Shown here: positions 25,860 through 34,562 of the stretch, piece after piece
How the letters are laid out: each line of letters starts with the position of its first letter
Numbering within the stretch: position 1 is the stretch's first letter
Origin: Clostridiaceae bacterium
GTDB taxonomy: Bacteria; Bacillota; Clostridia; Lachnospirales; Lachnospiraceae
DNA: 52,058 nt
Assembly (NCBI GenBank): GCA_910575585.1
Contig: CAJTGF010000037.1
Coordinates: 1 to 52,058 of the forward strand
Direction of reading: 5' to 3'
Translations under genes and position numbers: made by a program
The notes under the pieces: generated by a model
Databases searched by the model: none
What the model was told of the DNA's origin: nothing
What the model saw: only the letters and a program-made list of their open reading frames with translations

Positions 25860-28043
25860 ATGGAAAGCAAACAGCCGCTAAGAGAGTACGAAGAAAAGAG
25901 ATTAAAAGAGACCATAGCTTTCGCTCAGGAACAATTAACGCAGGCAAAAGAAGCAGCCCAGAGAAAGAAGTCCGAGATCATTGAGGCCAAAAAAGAGAGC
26001 TGGGAAAATACGGAACACGCCATCACAAACCTGTGGACATCCGACGGCTTTGAGGCGCTTGCGGAATTAAGCCAGTACGTCAATCCTGTTACAGACAAGA
26101 TCATTGATTACGAGGAGCAGGAACACCGGATCCATTTGCTGGAAACCATGATACAATCACCCTATTTTGCTCGGATTGATTTCCGATTCGATGACGAAGA
26201 CGACGTTGAGGAGATCTATATCGGGCGGACTTCCCTAAAGAAGGACCGCTATCAGGAAATGGTGGTTTACGACTGGAGATCTCCCATTGCCAGTATCTTT
26301 TACCGCTTTATGACCGGGGAAGCCTTTTATGACGCCCCCTGCGGCCGCTTAACCGGACAGCTCCTTTTAAAACGTCAGTACGAAATAAAAAACGGGACGC
26401 TGGAATATTTTTTCGACGCGGATGTGCGGATCGTGGATGAATTTTTGAGACAGCTGTTATCGCAAAACGCCTCGCAGAAAATGAAAGCCATTGTTGAGAC
26501 CATCCAGCAGGAGCAGGACATCGTTATCCGGGATATGGAAAACGATCTGTTAATGGTCCAGGGAGCTGCCGGAAGCGGCAAAACATCCATTGCCCTCCAC
26601 CGCGCCGCCTATCTTATGTACCAGGGGCTTAAGACGAAGCTGACCGCAAATAATATCATCATCATCTCCCCCAATTCCATATTCGAACAGTATATTTCCA
26701 ACGTACTGCCTGAATTGGGAGAAGATAACATTGTCTGCGCGGTGTTTGACGATCTGCTGGGCGATATTATAAAAGACAGGGCCATTGAGCCGCGAAACGA
26801 TTTTTTAGAACACATGATCGCCGACTCCCCATATAAGAACGTGAGAAAAAGAAGCATGGAATGGAAAACGTCAAAAAGCTTTCAGGAGATATTAGACCGT
26901 TTTCTCCAGGATATTCCCTATCAATGGATAGAATTTGACGACATCTATTACGAAGGAAGCTGTATTGTATCCAAAGAGACTTTAAAAGCTAAAATCTCGG
27001 GAAGACCGGAAACGCCTTTGGGGGCAAAGCTGGAACAATTAGAAGATCATATTCTGGAGATAATCTTCGGTGTAGAAACCCCCAGGGAACAGCGAGAAGA
27101 AAAAAACATAGTCAAACAGGAGATCCAGAAGCTGATCACTTTGGATATCGTCCGGCTGTACAAAATACTGTTTCACAATGAATCGTATTTTTACAGCCTT
27201 ACCCCCGGCAATTCGCCGGAAACCTTAAAAGAACTATGGGAGTACACAAAGGAAAACCTGGAAACAGATCTGCTATCCTATGACGACGCCATTGCCGTGG
27301 CTTATCTGTATTTAAAAATATATGGAACAAACCAATATCGAACCATCAAACAGGTGGTCATTGACGAAGCCCAGGACTATTACCCGCTCCAATATGAAAT
27401 CTTCCGCCTGCTATTTCCAAAAGCTAAATTCACGATCTTAGGGGACATGCATCAGACCCTTGAAAAGAAGGAGGATCTATCGCTTTATCATCAGATCCGG
27501 AAAATACTGAACAAGAAAAAAGCTTCCTTGGTAACGTTGGAGAAAAGTTTCCGCTGCACCAATGAAATTTTGGAGTTCAGCCTGTCGTTCCTTCCGCAAG
27601 ATCAGGCAATAAAAAGCTTCAACCGAAACGGCGCTGCTCCTCAAGTACTGGCGGCTGACAGCGCCGAAGCCTTTATTGATGCCATTGGCACAGAGGTGAC
27701 CTATTGCCTGGAACAGGGATTCCGTTCCATCGGCCTGATCTGCAAAACCCAGAGTAATTCTGCCCGTTTATGGGAAACAATAAAGTCCCGGATGAACGTT
27801 CAGCTGATCGGCAACGAAACCGTGTCGGATCTGCAGGGCGTGTTCATCATCCCTGTGTATATGGCAAAGGGGCTGGAATTTGACGCCGTCATCATCTGTG
27901 ACGCGGACAGCCAAAACTACCGCAGCGAAGACGACAAAAGCCTTTTATATGTGGCCTGCACCAGAGCGCTCCACAAGCTCAGCCTGTTCTGCGAAAACGA
28001 GATCAGCCCGCTGATACAGGCAATACCCGTAAGCTGCGGCTGA
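25860..28043 (+). CDS. HelD-like UvrD/Rep-family helicase
   Basis: Similar to HelD, which releases stalled RNA polymerase using ATP. Residues about 5-60 form an Arg/Lys/Glu-rich coiled coil, as in the HelD arm; the ATPase has GAAGSGKTSIALHR as Walker A, VIDEAQDYYPL as Walker B, and TLEKSFRCTNEI and VYMAKGLEFDAVI as later motifs. From the chosen start, 727 aa, it matches clostridial HelD lengths. The start at 25860 follows AAGGAGGT with a 13-base gap; an ATG 20 codons upstream lacks a ribosome site and homology. Divergent from the dGTPase gene. Confidence 0.9.
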   Translation: MESKQPLREYEEKRLKETIAFAQEQLTQAKEAAQRKKSEIIEAKKESWENTEHAITNLWTSDGFEALAELSQYVNPVTDKIIDYEEQEHRIHLLETMIQSPYFARIDFRFDDEDDVEEIYIGRTSLKKDRYQEMVVYDWRSPIASIFYRFMTGEAFYDAPCGRLTGQLLLKRQYEIKNGTLEYFFDADVRIVDEFLRQLLSQNASQKMKAIVETIQQEQDIVIRDMENDLLMVQGAAGSGKTSIALHRAAYLMYQGLKTKLTANNIIIISPNSIFEQYISNVLPELGEDNIVCAVFDDLLGDIIKDRAIEPRNDFLEHMIADSPYKNVRKRSMEWKTSKSFQEILDRFLQDIPYQWIEFDDIYYEGSCIVSKETLKAKISGRPETPLGAKLEQLEDHILEIIFGVETPREQREEKNIVKQEIQKLITLDIVRLYKILFHNESYFYSLTPGNSPETLKELWEYTKENLETDLLSYDDAIAVAYLYLKIYGTNQYRTIKQVVIDEAQDYYPLQYEIFRLLFPKAKFTILGDMHQTLEKKEDLSLYHQIRKILNKKKASLVTLEKSFRCTNEILEFSLSFLPQDQAIKSFNRNGAAPQVLAADSAEAFIDAIGTEVTYCLEQGFRSIGLICKTQSNSARLWETIKSRMNVQLIGNETVSDLQGVFIIPVYMAKGLEFDAVIICDADSQNYRSEDDKSLLYVACTRALHKLSLFCENEISPLIQAIPVSCG

Positions 28044-28056
28044 TCCGCTCAGCCCT

Positions 28057-28821
28057 TTACATGGCAATTCCACATTCAAAGGCAAGCACCATATATTTTT
28101 CCGCGTTGGTAAGACCGTAAGACATCAAATCCCTGATCTCCCATGTTTCCGAACTAAGGTCATCTGCTCCATATAAAAATTGAATAAAGGGAATGTGTCG
28201 GTATTTTGAAACTGCCAACATAGAAGCACATTCCATTTCTACAGCAAGACAGCCTTCTTGGCGGCGCTCTTCAATGGCGGAGAGCGTTTCTCTGTAGATC
28301 GCGTCCGATGTCCATGTTTTGCCTTTGACATAAGAGTAACCACAATCTGTCAATATTTTTTCTAATAGTTCAACGGCGCGGGCGTCTGCTCCGATCTCCG
28401 GCGAAGGCGCCAGATAGTGATAACTGGTACCTTCGTCGCGGACGGCAGAGACAGGAATGATTATGCTGTCTTTTACTTTATCACTGTCCAAGACTCCGCA
28501 GGAACCAAACAAAACAAACTTTTTAGCTCCCATAGCAACGATCTCCTCAAAACAGCAAACACACGCAGGCGCGCCTACCATGGAACGATAAAAAGCGATG
28601 GCCGTATTCTTGTAATAGATCCGATAGACCGGCACTGTGCCGTTTGCCGAGCAAAGCTCTGCTATTTTTTCAACGTTGTCCAAAGAAGAAAATTTTCGGA
28701 TGATATTGTCAGAAAATGTGGAAACGCATATTTCAGGAAAATCCGCTATTCTTTTGGTGGTGTCGGAGGGGCTGAACAAGGTTGGTTCTGAAATTTCCGT
28801 TCTTTGAAAGATTGTATGCAA
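28057..28821 (-). CDS. Nucleoside phosphorylase
   Basis: A PNP/UDP-phosphorylase-family protein of 254 aa. FGSCGVLDSDKVKDSIIIP and AVEMECASMLAVSKYRHIPF are family motifs; the latter has the purine- or uridine-binding Glu-Met-Glu pattern. It cleaves a nucleoside with phosphate; purine versus uridine preference is not certain. A TTG start at 28821 is chosen: GAGGTG lies six bases upstream and the alignment to relatives begins there. The open frame continues 44 codons farther to an ATG that is actually the start of an ABC permease remnant, so a longer annotation would be a chimera. Confidence 0.85.
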   Translation of the reverse strand: MHTIFQRTEISEPTLFSPSDTTKRIADFPEICVSTFSDNIIRKFSSLDNVEKIAELCSANGTVPVYRIYYKNTAIAFYRSMVGAPACVCCFEEIVAMGAKKFVLFGSCGVLDSDKVKDSIIIPVSAVRDEGTSYHYLAPSPEIGADARAVELLEKILTDCGYSYVKGKTWTSDAIYRETLSAIEERRQEGCLAVEMECASMLAVSKYRHIPFIQFLYGADDLSSETWEIRDLMSYGLTNAEKYMVLAFECGIAM

Positions 28822-28902
28822 TTTATACACCTCATTTCTATGGATTTTGGGGATATGTTTTAACGTAAGCGCTTTGTTTGATTCTATCACATTGGGACAT
28901 AT

Positions 28903-28953
28903 TTGTATATTCAATTTCAATTCATTTTTCAAAAGTATCCAAAATGATCTCAT
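28903..28953 (-). pseudogene. ABC-2 permease remnant (first about 17 codons)
   Basis: ATG overlaps the ATPase stop by 4 bp, and the opening MRSFWILLKNELKLNI is characteristic of ABC-2 permeases; after that similarity ends and sequence leads into the nucleoside phosphorylase. The rest of the permease is deleted. Confidence 0.6.
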
Positions 28954-29297
28954 TCGTTCTCTCCCTCCTCGCCGGAAAGCATAAGATAAGCATCCTCAAA
29001 TGTTTCGCGCCTACCGGCTTGCTTTGCCTGTTCAACCGTTCCGAAAAATACGGCTTTCCCTTTTCTCAAAATACAGGTTTCGTCACACAGGGCTTCTACT
29101 TCGTCCATAAAGTGAGAAATTAAAACCATAGTCAATCCTTTGCTTTTTAATTCTGATAAAATTTTCCAGACATCGCGCCGGGCTTTTGTATCAAGTCCCG
29201 TAGTCAATTCATCAAGGAATACCAGTTCCGGGTTTAGGATTACGGCAAGCACGATAAATAACCGTTGACGCTCCCCGCCGGATAAACCGGAACTTTA
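28950..29297 (-). pseudogene. Truncated ABC exporter ATPase
   Basis: The C-terminal half of an ABC ATPase: signature GLSGGERQRL, Walker B LVFLDELTTGLD, and switch region LISHFMDEVEAL. Walker A and all N-terminal sequence are missing. The frame closes with a stop just upstream of the signature (about 29298), where repeat-derived sequence begins. The 4-bp overlap with a permease start is the remains of a normal exporter operon. Not expected to be functional. Confidence 0.85.
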
Positions 29298-29317
29298 AAT
29301 TCGTTATGTTGCTGTAT

Positions 29318-29366
29318 TGCTGAGTGAGCAATGGGCGGAGATTGTCGCAGAGCCAGGGAGGGAAGG
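29318..29366 (-). repeat. Fragment of the hairpin repeat (right end)
   Basis: On the minus strand, CTCCCTGGCTCTGCGACAAT and the following TTGCTCACT match the right flank of copies 1 and 2. No core is present, so it is a remnant adjoining the truncated ABC ATPase. The rest of 29367-29532 is unassigned. Confidence 0.6.
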
Positions 29367-29532
29367 GGGGCTGTTTCGACTCTGTAGTGATAAGATAACT
29401 GCTTTGTCTGCAGATCCTTTCAGGTTCACAGCAACATCACCTTAACCTTACTCAACAATATACTTGAGGCCCTAAAAAGAAGCTATTTTTCGCTGCAAAG
29501 TTGAAGCAGCGTCCCCTACCGAAACTACCTTA

Positions 29533-29712
29533 AGTGAGCAAACCTTAGCCAGCGAATTCTGGTTTTGCCAGGCAGAGGAGAGATGTCCCGGCAGGGTGAA
29601 TATATGCCATGGAGATGAGCCCAAAGCGGAATGTTTGGCATATCTGAACCCGGACGGGACATCTCTCCTCTGCCTGGCCTCACAACAATCCTCGCCCCTA
29701 CTTTGCTCACTC
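29533..29712 (+). repeat. Hairpin repeat copy 2 (central loop deleted)
   Basis: Conserved left core GGGTGAATATATGCCATGG and right core GGCATATCTGAACCCGG with a shortened middle (GAGCCCAAAGCGGAATG). Outside the cores are 20-bp arms AGGCAGAGGAGAGATGTCCC (29570-29589) and a perfect reverse complement (29656-29675). Outer ends AGTGAGCAAA and TTTGCTCACT are also inverted. The arm sequence is unrelated to the arms in copies 3 and 4. Confidence 0.85.
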
Positions 29713-29840
29713 AACAATCCAGCAATTCAGCTATCATAAACTGCAACTATTGACTTTTTTTATTCCCTATAATATCATGTTAATATATTCCCTATTAACG
29801 AAAACTTTTTAAAGGATCGGACTTTACCAGAGGATATAAC

Positions 29841-30443
29841 ATGCGAAATAAAATCAGAATAAAACAAATCGTTATTATAATGTTCCTGCTATGCATAGCC
29901 ATCCTCGCATTCTATAGCTATAAAAACCATAGGATGCCTGTGCCGGCATTTCCTCTTCAGAGACAAGTGCTGGAAGACGCCCTGTCAGAAAGCGGATTAG
30001 CCTGGGACGTGGCAGAAGAGGAAATTCTGAAAGACGGGCATATCTTATATACCCTTAACAATAGCCAGGGACAGCCATCCACATTCGTTTCAAGTGTAGA
30101 AAGTAGTGACAAAAGAATCCTTCAGATCAACTTTCTCACTTCAAAAGGATCCCAGTCGAATATTCCTCAGGAAGATTGGGGGAAAGCCGTAAGTTTCGCA
30201 ACGATTTTGTACGGCGGATTCCAAAACCAAACACAGGTCTATGATAACTTTCGACAGACCTGTGACGAAAAAGCGGTTATTGATGATGTGCCTGGAGCGC
30301 TCTCTGAATTTCGGGAAAGAATCCGATGGGAGAATGAGCTAAACGGTGTTACATGTTTTCTGGGGTTTGGGGTATGCCAAAAAGGTGGCGGATTGCCGGA
30401 AGCAGAATTGGTGAATATTACGTTTTCTGAAACAAAAGACTAA
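29841..30443 (+). CDS. Membrane-anchored hypothetical protein
   Basis: A 200-aa protein with one N-terminal hydrophobic helix (about 8-26) and a soluble extracytoplasmic remainder. I recognise no domain. Two cysteines in the C-terminal third (TCFLGFGVCQ) could form a disulfide. The region is AT-richer than its neighbours, and the gene lies between hairpin repeats and a terminator, suggesting an accessory acquisition. No clear Shine-Dalgarno is visible beyond AGAGGATAT. Confidence 0.6.
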   Translation: MRNKIRIKQIVIIMFLLCIAILAFYSYKNHRMPVPAFPLQRQVLEDALSESGLAWDVAEEEILKDGHILYTLNNSQGQPSTFVSSVESSDKRILQINFLTSKGSQSNIPQEDWGKAVSFATILYGGFQNQTQVYDNFRQTCDEKAVIDDVPGALSEFRERIRWENELNGVTCFLGFGVCQKGGGLPEAELVNITFSETKD

Positions 30444-30645
30444 GATCACCCCGCCCGCAAAAAGCATCCATCAGCATATTGATCGAGGACATCCCCATCT
30501 TCCGCTCCAGCTTTTCGCTTACGGCCTGCCTGTCATATTCCAACCTTGTTCCCACCGGATCCTTCTGCCATTTCCCGCTGGTGGCGACCAGCATCCAGAA
30601 CGCCTCTCTGGACACCAAGCTTATATCCACCCATGGTTTCCCCAT
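30418..30645 (-). CDS. Small unidentified ORF or gene remnant
   Basis: A 75-residue frame with a natural-looking composition (for example WVDISLVSREAFWMLV) but no ribosome site, located just after the cysK terminator and overlapping the end of the convergent hypothetical gene by 26 bp. It could be the tail of a lost gene. I cannot assign a function. Confidence 0.3.
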   Translation of the reverse strand: MGKPWVDISLVSREAFWMLVATSGKWQKDPVGTRLEYDRQAVSEKLERKMGMSSINMLMDAFCGRGDLSLLFQKT

Positions 30646-30654
30646 CTAAACCAT

Positions 30655-30707
30655 CACAAAAACCCCAAGATACTCAAGCCGCAGGCTCAACCATCTTGGG
30701 GTTTTCC
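30655..30707 (-). terminator. Terminator of cysK
   Basis: Minus strand AAAACCCCAAGAT pairs with ATCTTGGGGTTTTT directly after the cysK stop. Confidence 0.85.
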
Positions 30708-30708
30708 A

Positions 30709-31644
30709 TCATTCATCAAACAGCCCCGCGGACAGATACCGGTCCCCGGTATCCGGCAGCAGCGTCACTATCACCTTCCCCTCATTCTCCTCCCTTTTAG
30801 CCAGTTCCAAAGCCGCCCAGGCCGCAGCTCCCGACGAGATCCCCACAAGCACGCCCTCGCTTCTGGCCATCAGCCTTGCTGTGGCAAAAGCGTCCTCATC
30901 GGACACGGTCATCACCTCATCATAGATCTTTGTGTTCAGCACATCGGGCACAAACCCGGCTCCGATCCCCTGGAGCCCATGGCTCCCTCCGCTGCCCCCG
31001 GAAAGCACCGGGGATCCTTTAGGCTCCACGGCCACCACTTTCACCGAAGGCTTTTTCCCTTTCAGATACTCACCGGTTCCCGTGATGGTCCCTCCGGTTC
31101 CCACGCCGGCCACAAAGATATCCACGGCTCCCTTCGTATCCTCATAGATCTCCGGCCCTGTAGTCAGGCGGTGGGCCGCCGGATTGGCAGGATTCACAAA
31201 CTGTCCCGCAACAAGGCTGTGAGGGATCTCTGCCGCCAGCTCCCCGGCCTTCTCAATAGCCCCTTTCATGCCCTTGGCCCCATCGGTCAACACCAGCTCA
31301 GCCCCGTAAGCCTTCATCAGCTGACGCCGCTCCACGGACATGGTGTCCGGCATGACAATGATCATCCGGTATCCCCGGATCGCCGCAACCGCCGCAAGGC
31401 CAATTCCCGTATTGCCGGAAGTCGGTTCAATGATCACAGACCCCGGCTTTAACTGCCCAGACGCCTCCGCCTGGTCGATCATAGACTTTGCCACCCGGTC
31501 CTTCACGGAACCTGCAGGGTTTCGATACTCCAGTTTTGCAAGGACTTTAGCTTTCAGGCCAAGCCTTTCTTCTATGCGGGTCAACTCCAGCAGCGGTGTT
31601 TTCCCGATCAATTGATCCGCGGATGTGTAGATACCAGACATCAT
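30709..31644 (-). CDS. cysK: Cysteine synthase (O-acetylserine sulfhydrylase)
   Basis: PLP enzyme forming cysteine from O-acetylserine and sulfide. [15 protein letters not shown] contains the PLP-binding Lys, [14 protein letters not shown] binds substrate, [15 protein letters not shown] holds the PLP phosphate, and [11 protein letters not shown] is the C-terminal motif. At 311 aa it is full length. Although on the same strand as the large catabolic operon upstream, it has its own consensus promoter and terminator, so it is probably a separate unit. No T-box or other leader is evident. Confidence 0.96.
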   Translation of the reverse strand: MMSGIYTSADQLIGKTPLLELTRIEERLGLKAKVLAKLEYRNPAGSVKDRVAKSMIDQAEASGQLKPGSVIIEPTSGNTGIGLAAVAAIRGYRMIIVMPDTMSVERRQLMKAYGAELVLTDGAKGMKGAIEKAGELAAEIPHSLVAGQFVNPANPAAHRLTTGPEIYEDTKGAVDIFVAGVGTGGTITGTGEYLKGKKPSVKVVAVEPKGSPVLSGGSGGSHGLQGIGAGFVPDVLNTKIYDEVMTVSDEDAFATARLMARSEGVLVGISSGAAAWAALELAKREENEGKVIVTLLPDTGDRYLSAGLFDE

Positions 31645-31690
31645 TCATACCCTCTTTCTTTCCGATTTACCTGTCAAATGCATCCATACG

Positions 31691-31719
31691 ATTATACCTC
31701 TTTTCTCCTTCCATATCAA
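31691..31719 (-). promoter_or_regulatory. Promoter of cysK
   Basis: Minus strand TTGATA (31714-31719), 17 bp, TATAAT (31691-31696). It lies in the gap after the flavoprotein gene. Confidence 0.7.
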
Positions 31720-31726
31720 CAGGCGA

Positions 31727-33721
31727 TCACCGATCCATATGACGTCCTTCCCGAAAATCCCTCCACACATTCTCAAAAAACTCCTCTGCCCCCGGCAGCG
31801 GACGGACGGGACGCCAGGTAAACAAAACCTCCCTTTCCCCTAATTCCGCCTCCTGCACCAGATCCGTGCCGCCGTCCTCCTCCAGGCAGAACGCAAATTC
31901 ATCCGGAAGGCAGTCCGCCGGCTTTTGCCCCGAAGGGTCCGTGTATAAAGCGCTTCCCCGGCTCTTGCCGTTTCGCTCCCCATAATCTTTCATAGCCGCC
32001 AAATAGACATACTGGCTTATGAGAATGTCCCGCAGGCGAAACACCTGCCATAATTCCTTTGGCCCCTGGATGGCCACCGTCTGAAACAATCCATCCAGCT
32101 CTCCTTTCACCTGCTCCAGCGCAGCCGCGATCTTAGCCCCGTTTCGGATGGCGCCGCCGCACAGGCTCATCCGCCGGGCCGCTCTTTTCCACAGCCGGCC
32201 GGCGCTTATCCGCGGTTCCCCTTCCTTGTCCGCCGGACTATCCGGCGGCTCCAGCGCATGGTCCGACAGGGCCTTCATCTCCTCAACCGCCTTTTCGGCC
32301 AGCTTTGCAAACACATCCTGATCTCCCGGACCATCCTGTCTTCGGGCGGCAATATACTGCGCCGCCCGAACAGAGCCCACCTGACCGGCATTAAGGGCGC
32401 TGCCGCCGGGACGGTATACGCCGTGGCTGGCACTTACCTCCCCCACCGCGAAAAATCCCTCAATATTCGTCTGCCACCACTTATCAACAGACAATCCCCC
32501 GTTGTTATGCTGGGTACACAAGGTAATCTCCAAAGGCTGTGTCTCCAGATCCACTCCCCGCTCCCGATAAAACTCCACCGCCGGAAGGTTCATATGTTTA
32601 AGACGCTCAAAAGGCGTTTCAAAAAAAGCGCCGGCCCGGCTTAGATACTCCTTTGCCTCACTGCCAAGACGCCCCGGGTCCAAAGCTCCCCGGCAGGGAT
32701 TTCGCCGGTAATCCAGAAAAACTCTCCTGCCTTTCTCCCGCTCTCTGTACACCAGAATATCAATAACGGAACTTCCCCCCATAACCTTTCGCGCGTCAAA
32801 GGGCCACTGATACCCTTTCAAAAATATCAGGTCCATCATATCATAAGGGTCATCAAAAAAGTCTGCCAGAAACTCCCGCTCATCACCGCCCTTTTCATCC
32901 GTCGAATAAAATCTGGGCAAAACCTGCATATAAGTTCCGGAAACATTCCACCTTGGTCTCACAGACGCCATCCCATACTGCCACTCTGTTAAGTTCTTTC
33001 CCTTAACCCCCGCCTCAAAGGCCAGGCCGCTGGCTCCATAATGCCCTGCCGGATACACGCAGTCCGCGTACATCCCTGCCGGACCTCCTGTAGCATAGAT
33101 CACGTTTTCACAGCGAAACAGGACGAATCGGTCTCTCTGGCTGTGGGCGCAGGTCAGATCCAGGCAGAGAAGTCCGTAAACCCTTTTTTTATCGGACAGC
33201 ACATCGATGACCTGCATCCGGTCGAATATCCGTATCCCTTTTTGACGGACCGACTCCTCAAGACGCTCCGTCATATACCTGGAAGTATATGGCCCCGCGC
33301 TGGTGGCCCGGCGCCTGGGATCATGGTCCGTCTTATATCCCACATACTCCCCAAAACCGTTATGGGGAAATGGCACCCCCAGCTCCACCAGCCTGAAAAA
33401 ACACCTGGCAGACAGCGCCGCCTCACACAGCGCCAGATCGCCGTCCACGCACCGGCCCGAAAACAAGGTCTTTGCCATCTCCTCCACGCTGTCCGGTTCC
33501 CCGCCTGCCATCGTAAGCTTATAATAGGTCTGCTTATCAGAACCGGTATTGCGGGAAGTTCCCCCTTTTACGTGATCCGTGACCATGGCAATATCCTGCT
33601 GCCCCAGGGACCAAAGCCGATCCGCCGCGTTAAATCCTGCTGCCCCTGTGCCTACGATCACCGTATTCACCTGATAAAGCCGTACCTGACCGCCAAACCG
33701 CTCCCCGCCCATATCAGGCAT
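31727..33721 (-). CDS. Cytosolic FAD-dependent reductase of the fumarate-reductase / AprA-like family
   Basis: A 664-aa flavoprotein from the chosen start. VNTVIVGTGAAGFNAADRL is the FAD-binding fold, TSRNTGSDKQTYYKL and THNNGGLSVDKWWQTNIEG-like text (CTQHNNGGLSVDKW) are family segments, and VGEVSASHGVYRPGGSALN closes the FAD site. There is no signal peptide, so it works inside the cell, unlike the exported flavin reductase at 17.5 kb. The family includes fumarate reductases, enoate-type reductases and AprA. The start at 33721 overlaps the stop of the epimerase-like gene by 8 bp with AGAGAGG upstream, so they are coupled. Last gene of the operon. Confidence 0.85.
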   Translation of the reverse strand: MPDMGGERFGGQVRLYQVNTVIVGTGAAGFNAADRLWSLGQQDIAMVTDHVKGGTSRNTGSDKQTYYKLTMAGGEPDSVEEMAKTLFSGRCVDGDLALCEAALSARCFFRLVELGVPFPHNGFGEYVGYKTDHDPRRRATSAGPYTSRYMTERLEESVRQKGIRIFDRMQVIDVLSDKKRVYGLLCLDLTCAHSQRDRFVLFRCENVIYATGGPAGMYADCVYPAGHYGASGLAFEAGVKGKNLTEWQYGMASVRPRWNVSGTYMQVLPRFYSTDEKGGDEREFLADFFDDPYDMMDLIFLKGYQWPFDARKVMGGSSVIDILVYREREKGRRVFLDYRRNPCRGALDPGRLGSEAKEYLSRAGAFFETPFERLKHMNLPAVEFYRERGVDLETQPLEITLCTQHNNGGLSVDKWWQTNIEGFFAVGEVSASHGVYRPGGSALNAGQVGSVRAAQYIAARRQDGPGDQDVFAKLAEKAVEEMKALSDHALEPPDSPADKEGEPRISAGRLWKRAARRMSLCGGAIRNGAKIAAALEQVKGELDGLFQTVAIQGPKELWQVFRLRDILISQYVYLAAMKDYGERNGKSRGSALYTDPSGQKPADCLPDEFAFCLEEDGGTDLVQEAELGEREVLFTWRPVRPLPGAEEFFENVWRDFREGRHMDR

Positions 33722-34562
33722 CTGCCTCTCTAAACAGAGAACGCAAATAGGCAAGCCCTCTTTTGGCCTCCTTATCCCGGTCAGATCCGCACTGCCACGG
33801 CGCGTCCAGACCGCCCTGACAAAACAGCTCCATGGTCCAATGTCCCCCATAGCCCCATTGTTTCAGGATTCCCGTCAGGCTGACCCAGTCGATATGCCCG
33901 CTCCCCGGCGCCTGCCGGTCATTTTCACAGGCGTGGAAATGTACCAGTTTTCCCTGTTGCGCCGCCATCTGCAGCGCGCCGGCCATATCCGCCTCCTCAA
34001 TGTTGGCCTGATAGGTATCATACAAAAGGCCCACATTGTCCATGCCGATAGCTTCCACCATCCTCATGCCCTGCTCCACGGTGTTGACCATGCTGGTGCG
34101 GTAGCGGTTAATCGGTTCAATGCCCAGAGTCAGTCCGTTCTCCTTAGCCTTTGCGGCAATCTCCTTTAGGCCCTCCACCGCGTAGTCCCACTCCAGCTTC
34201 TTTTCCTCTTCTGTCAGATGATGGCGTTTGCCTCCGCCGCTGTACACAGGGCCTGCCAGCGCCTTTGCCCCCAGGATTCCTCCGATCCTGCAGCACCGAA
34301 GCAGGTATTCCCTGGCATTTTCCCGTTCCTCACCCTTAAAACTGCTGATATCCCTGCCCGACGGCAGGCTGGCGCACATGGTTATCTCCAGGTCTTTTTC
34401 CCTCGCCAGCTGCCCCACCTTTTCCCAGCATACCCCGTCCAGGTCTGTCATAGGCAGTTCCACCGCTCCAAATCCCATATCCGCCGCCCGGGATATCCAT
34501 GTTTCATATTCCCTTAACGGCTCATTGCTCCAATTCCACAAATTTATGCCGATCCGATTCAT
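33714..34562 (-). CDS. Ketose 3-epimerase-like TIM-barrel protein
   Basis: A xylose-isomerase-like TIM barrel of 282 aa. Putative metal ligands are Glu 149 (LGIEPINRYRT), Asp 182 (LLYDTYQANIEE), His 208 (LVHFHACEND) and Glu 245 (WTMELF), matching the pattern of D-tagatose/D-psicose 3-epimerases. 3-dehydroshikimate dehydratases and other enzymes also share this fold, so the reaction is open. The start at 34562 follows AGAGGAGA; the preceding LacI-family gene overlaps it by 41 bp. Role inferred as isomerisation or dehydration of a pathway intermediate. Confidence 0.8.
   Translation of the reverse strand: MNRIGINLWNWSNEPLREYETWISRAADMGFGAVELPMTDLDGVCWEKVGQLAREKDLEITMCASLPSGRDISSFKGEERENAREYLLRCCRIGGILGAKALAGPVYSGGGKRHHLTEEEKKLEWDYAVEGLKEIAAKAKENGLTLGIEPINRYRTSMVNTVEQGMRMVEAIGMDNVGLLYDTYQANIEEADMAGALQMAAQQGKLVHFHACENDRQAPGSGHIDWVSLTGILKQWGYGGHWTMELFCQGGLDAPWQCGSDRDKEAKRGLAYLRSLFREADA

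Noticed and set aside
29472-29717. Frames within hairpin copy 2
   Set aside because: Repeat-derived; the reading frame is not kept between copies.
30709-31644. cysK as the last gene of the catabolic operon
   Set aside because: It has its own TTGATA-17-TATAAT promoter and a strong terminator, and the reaction does not fit the pathway.
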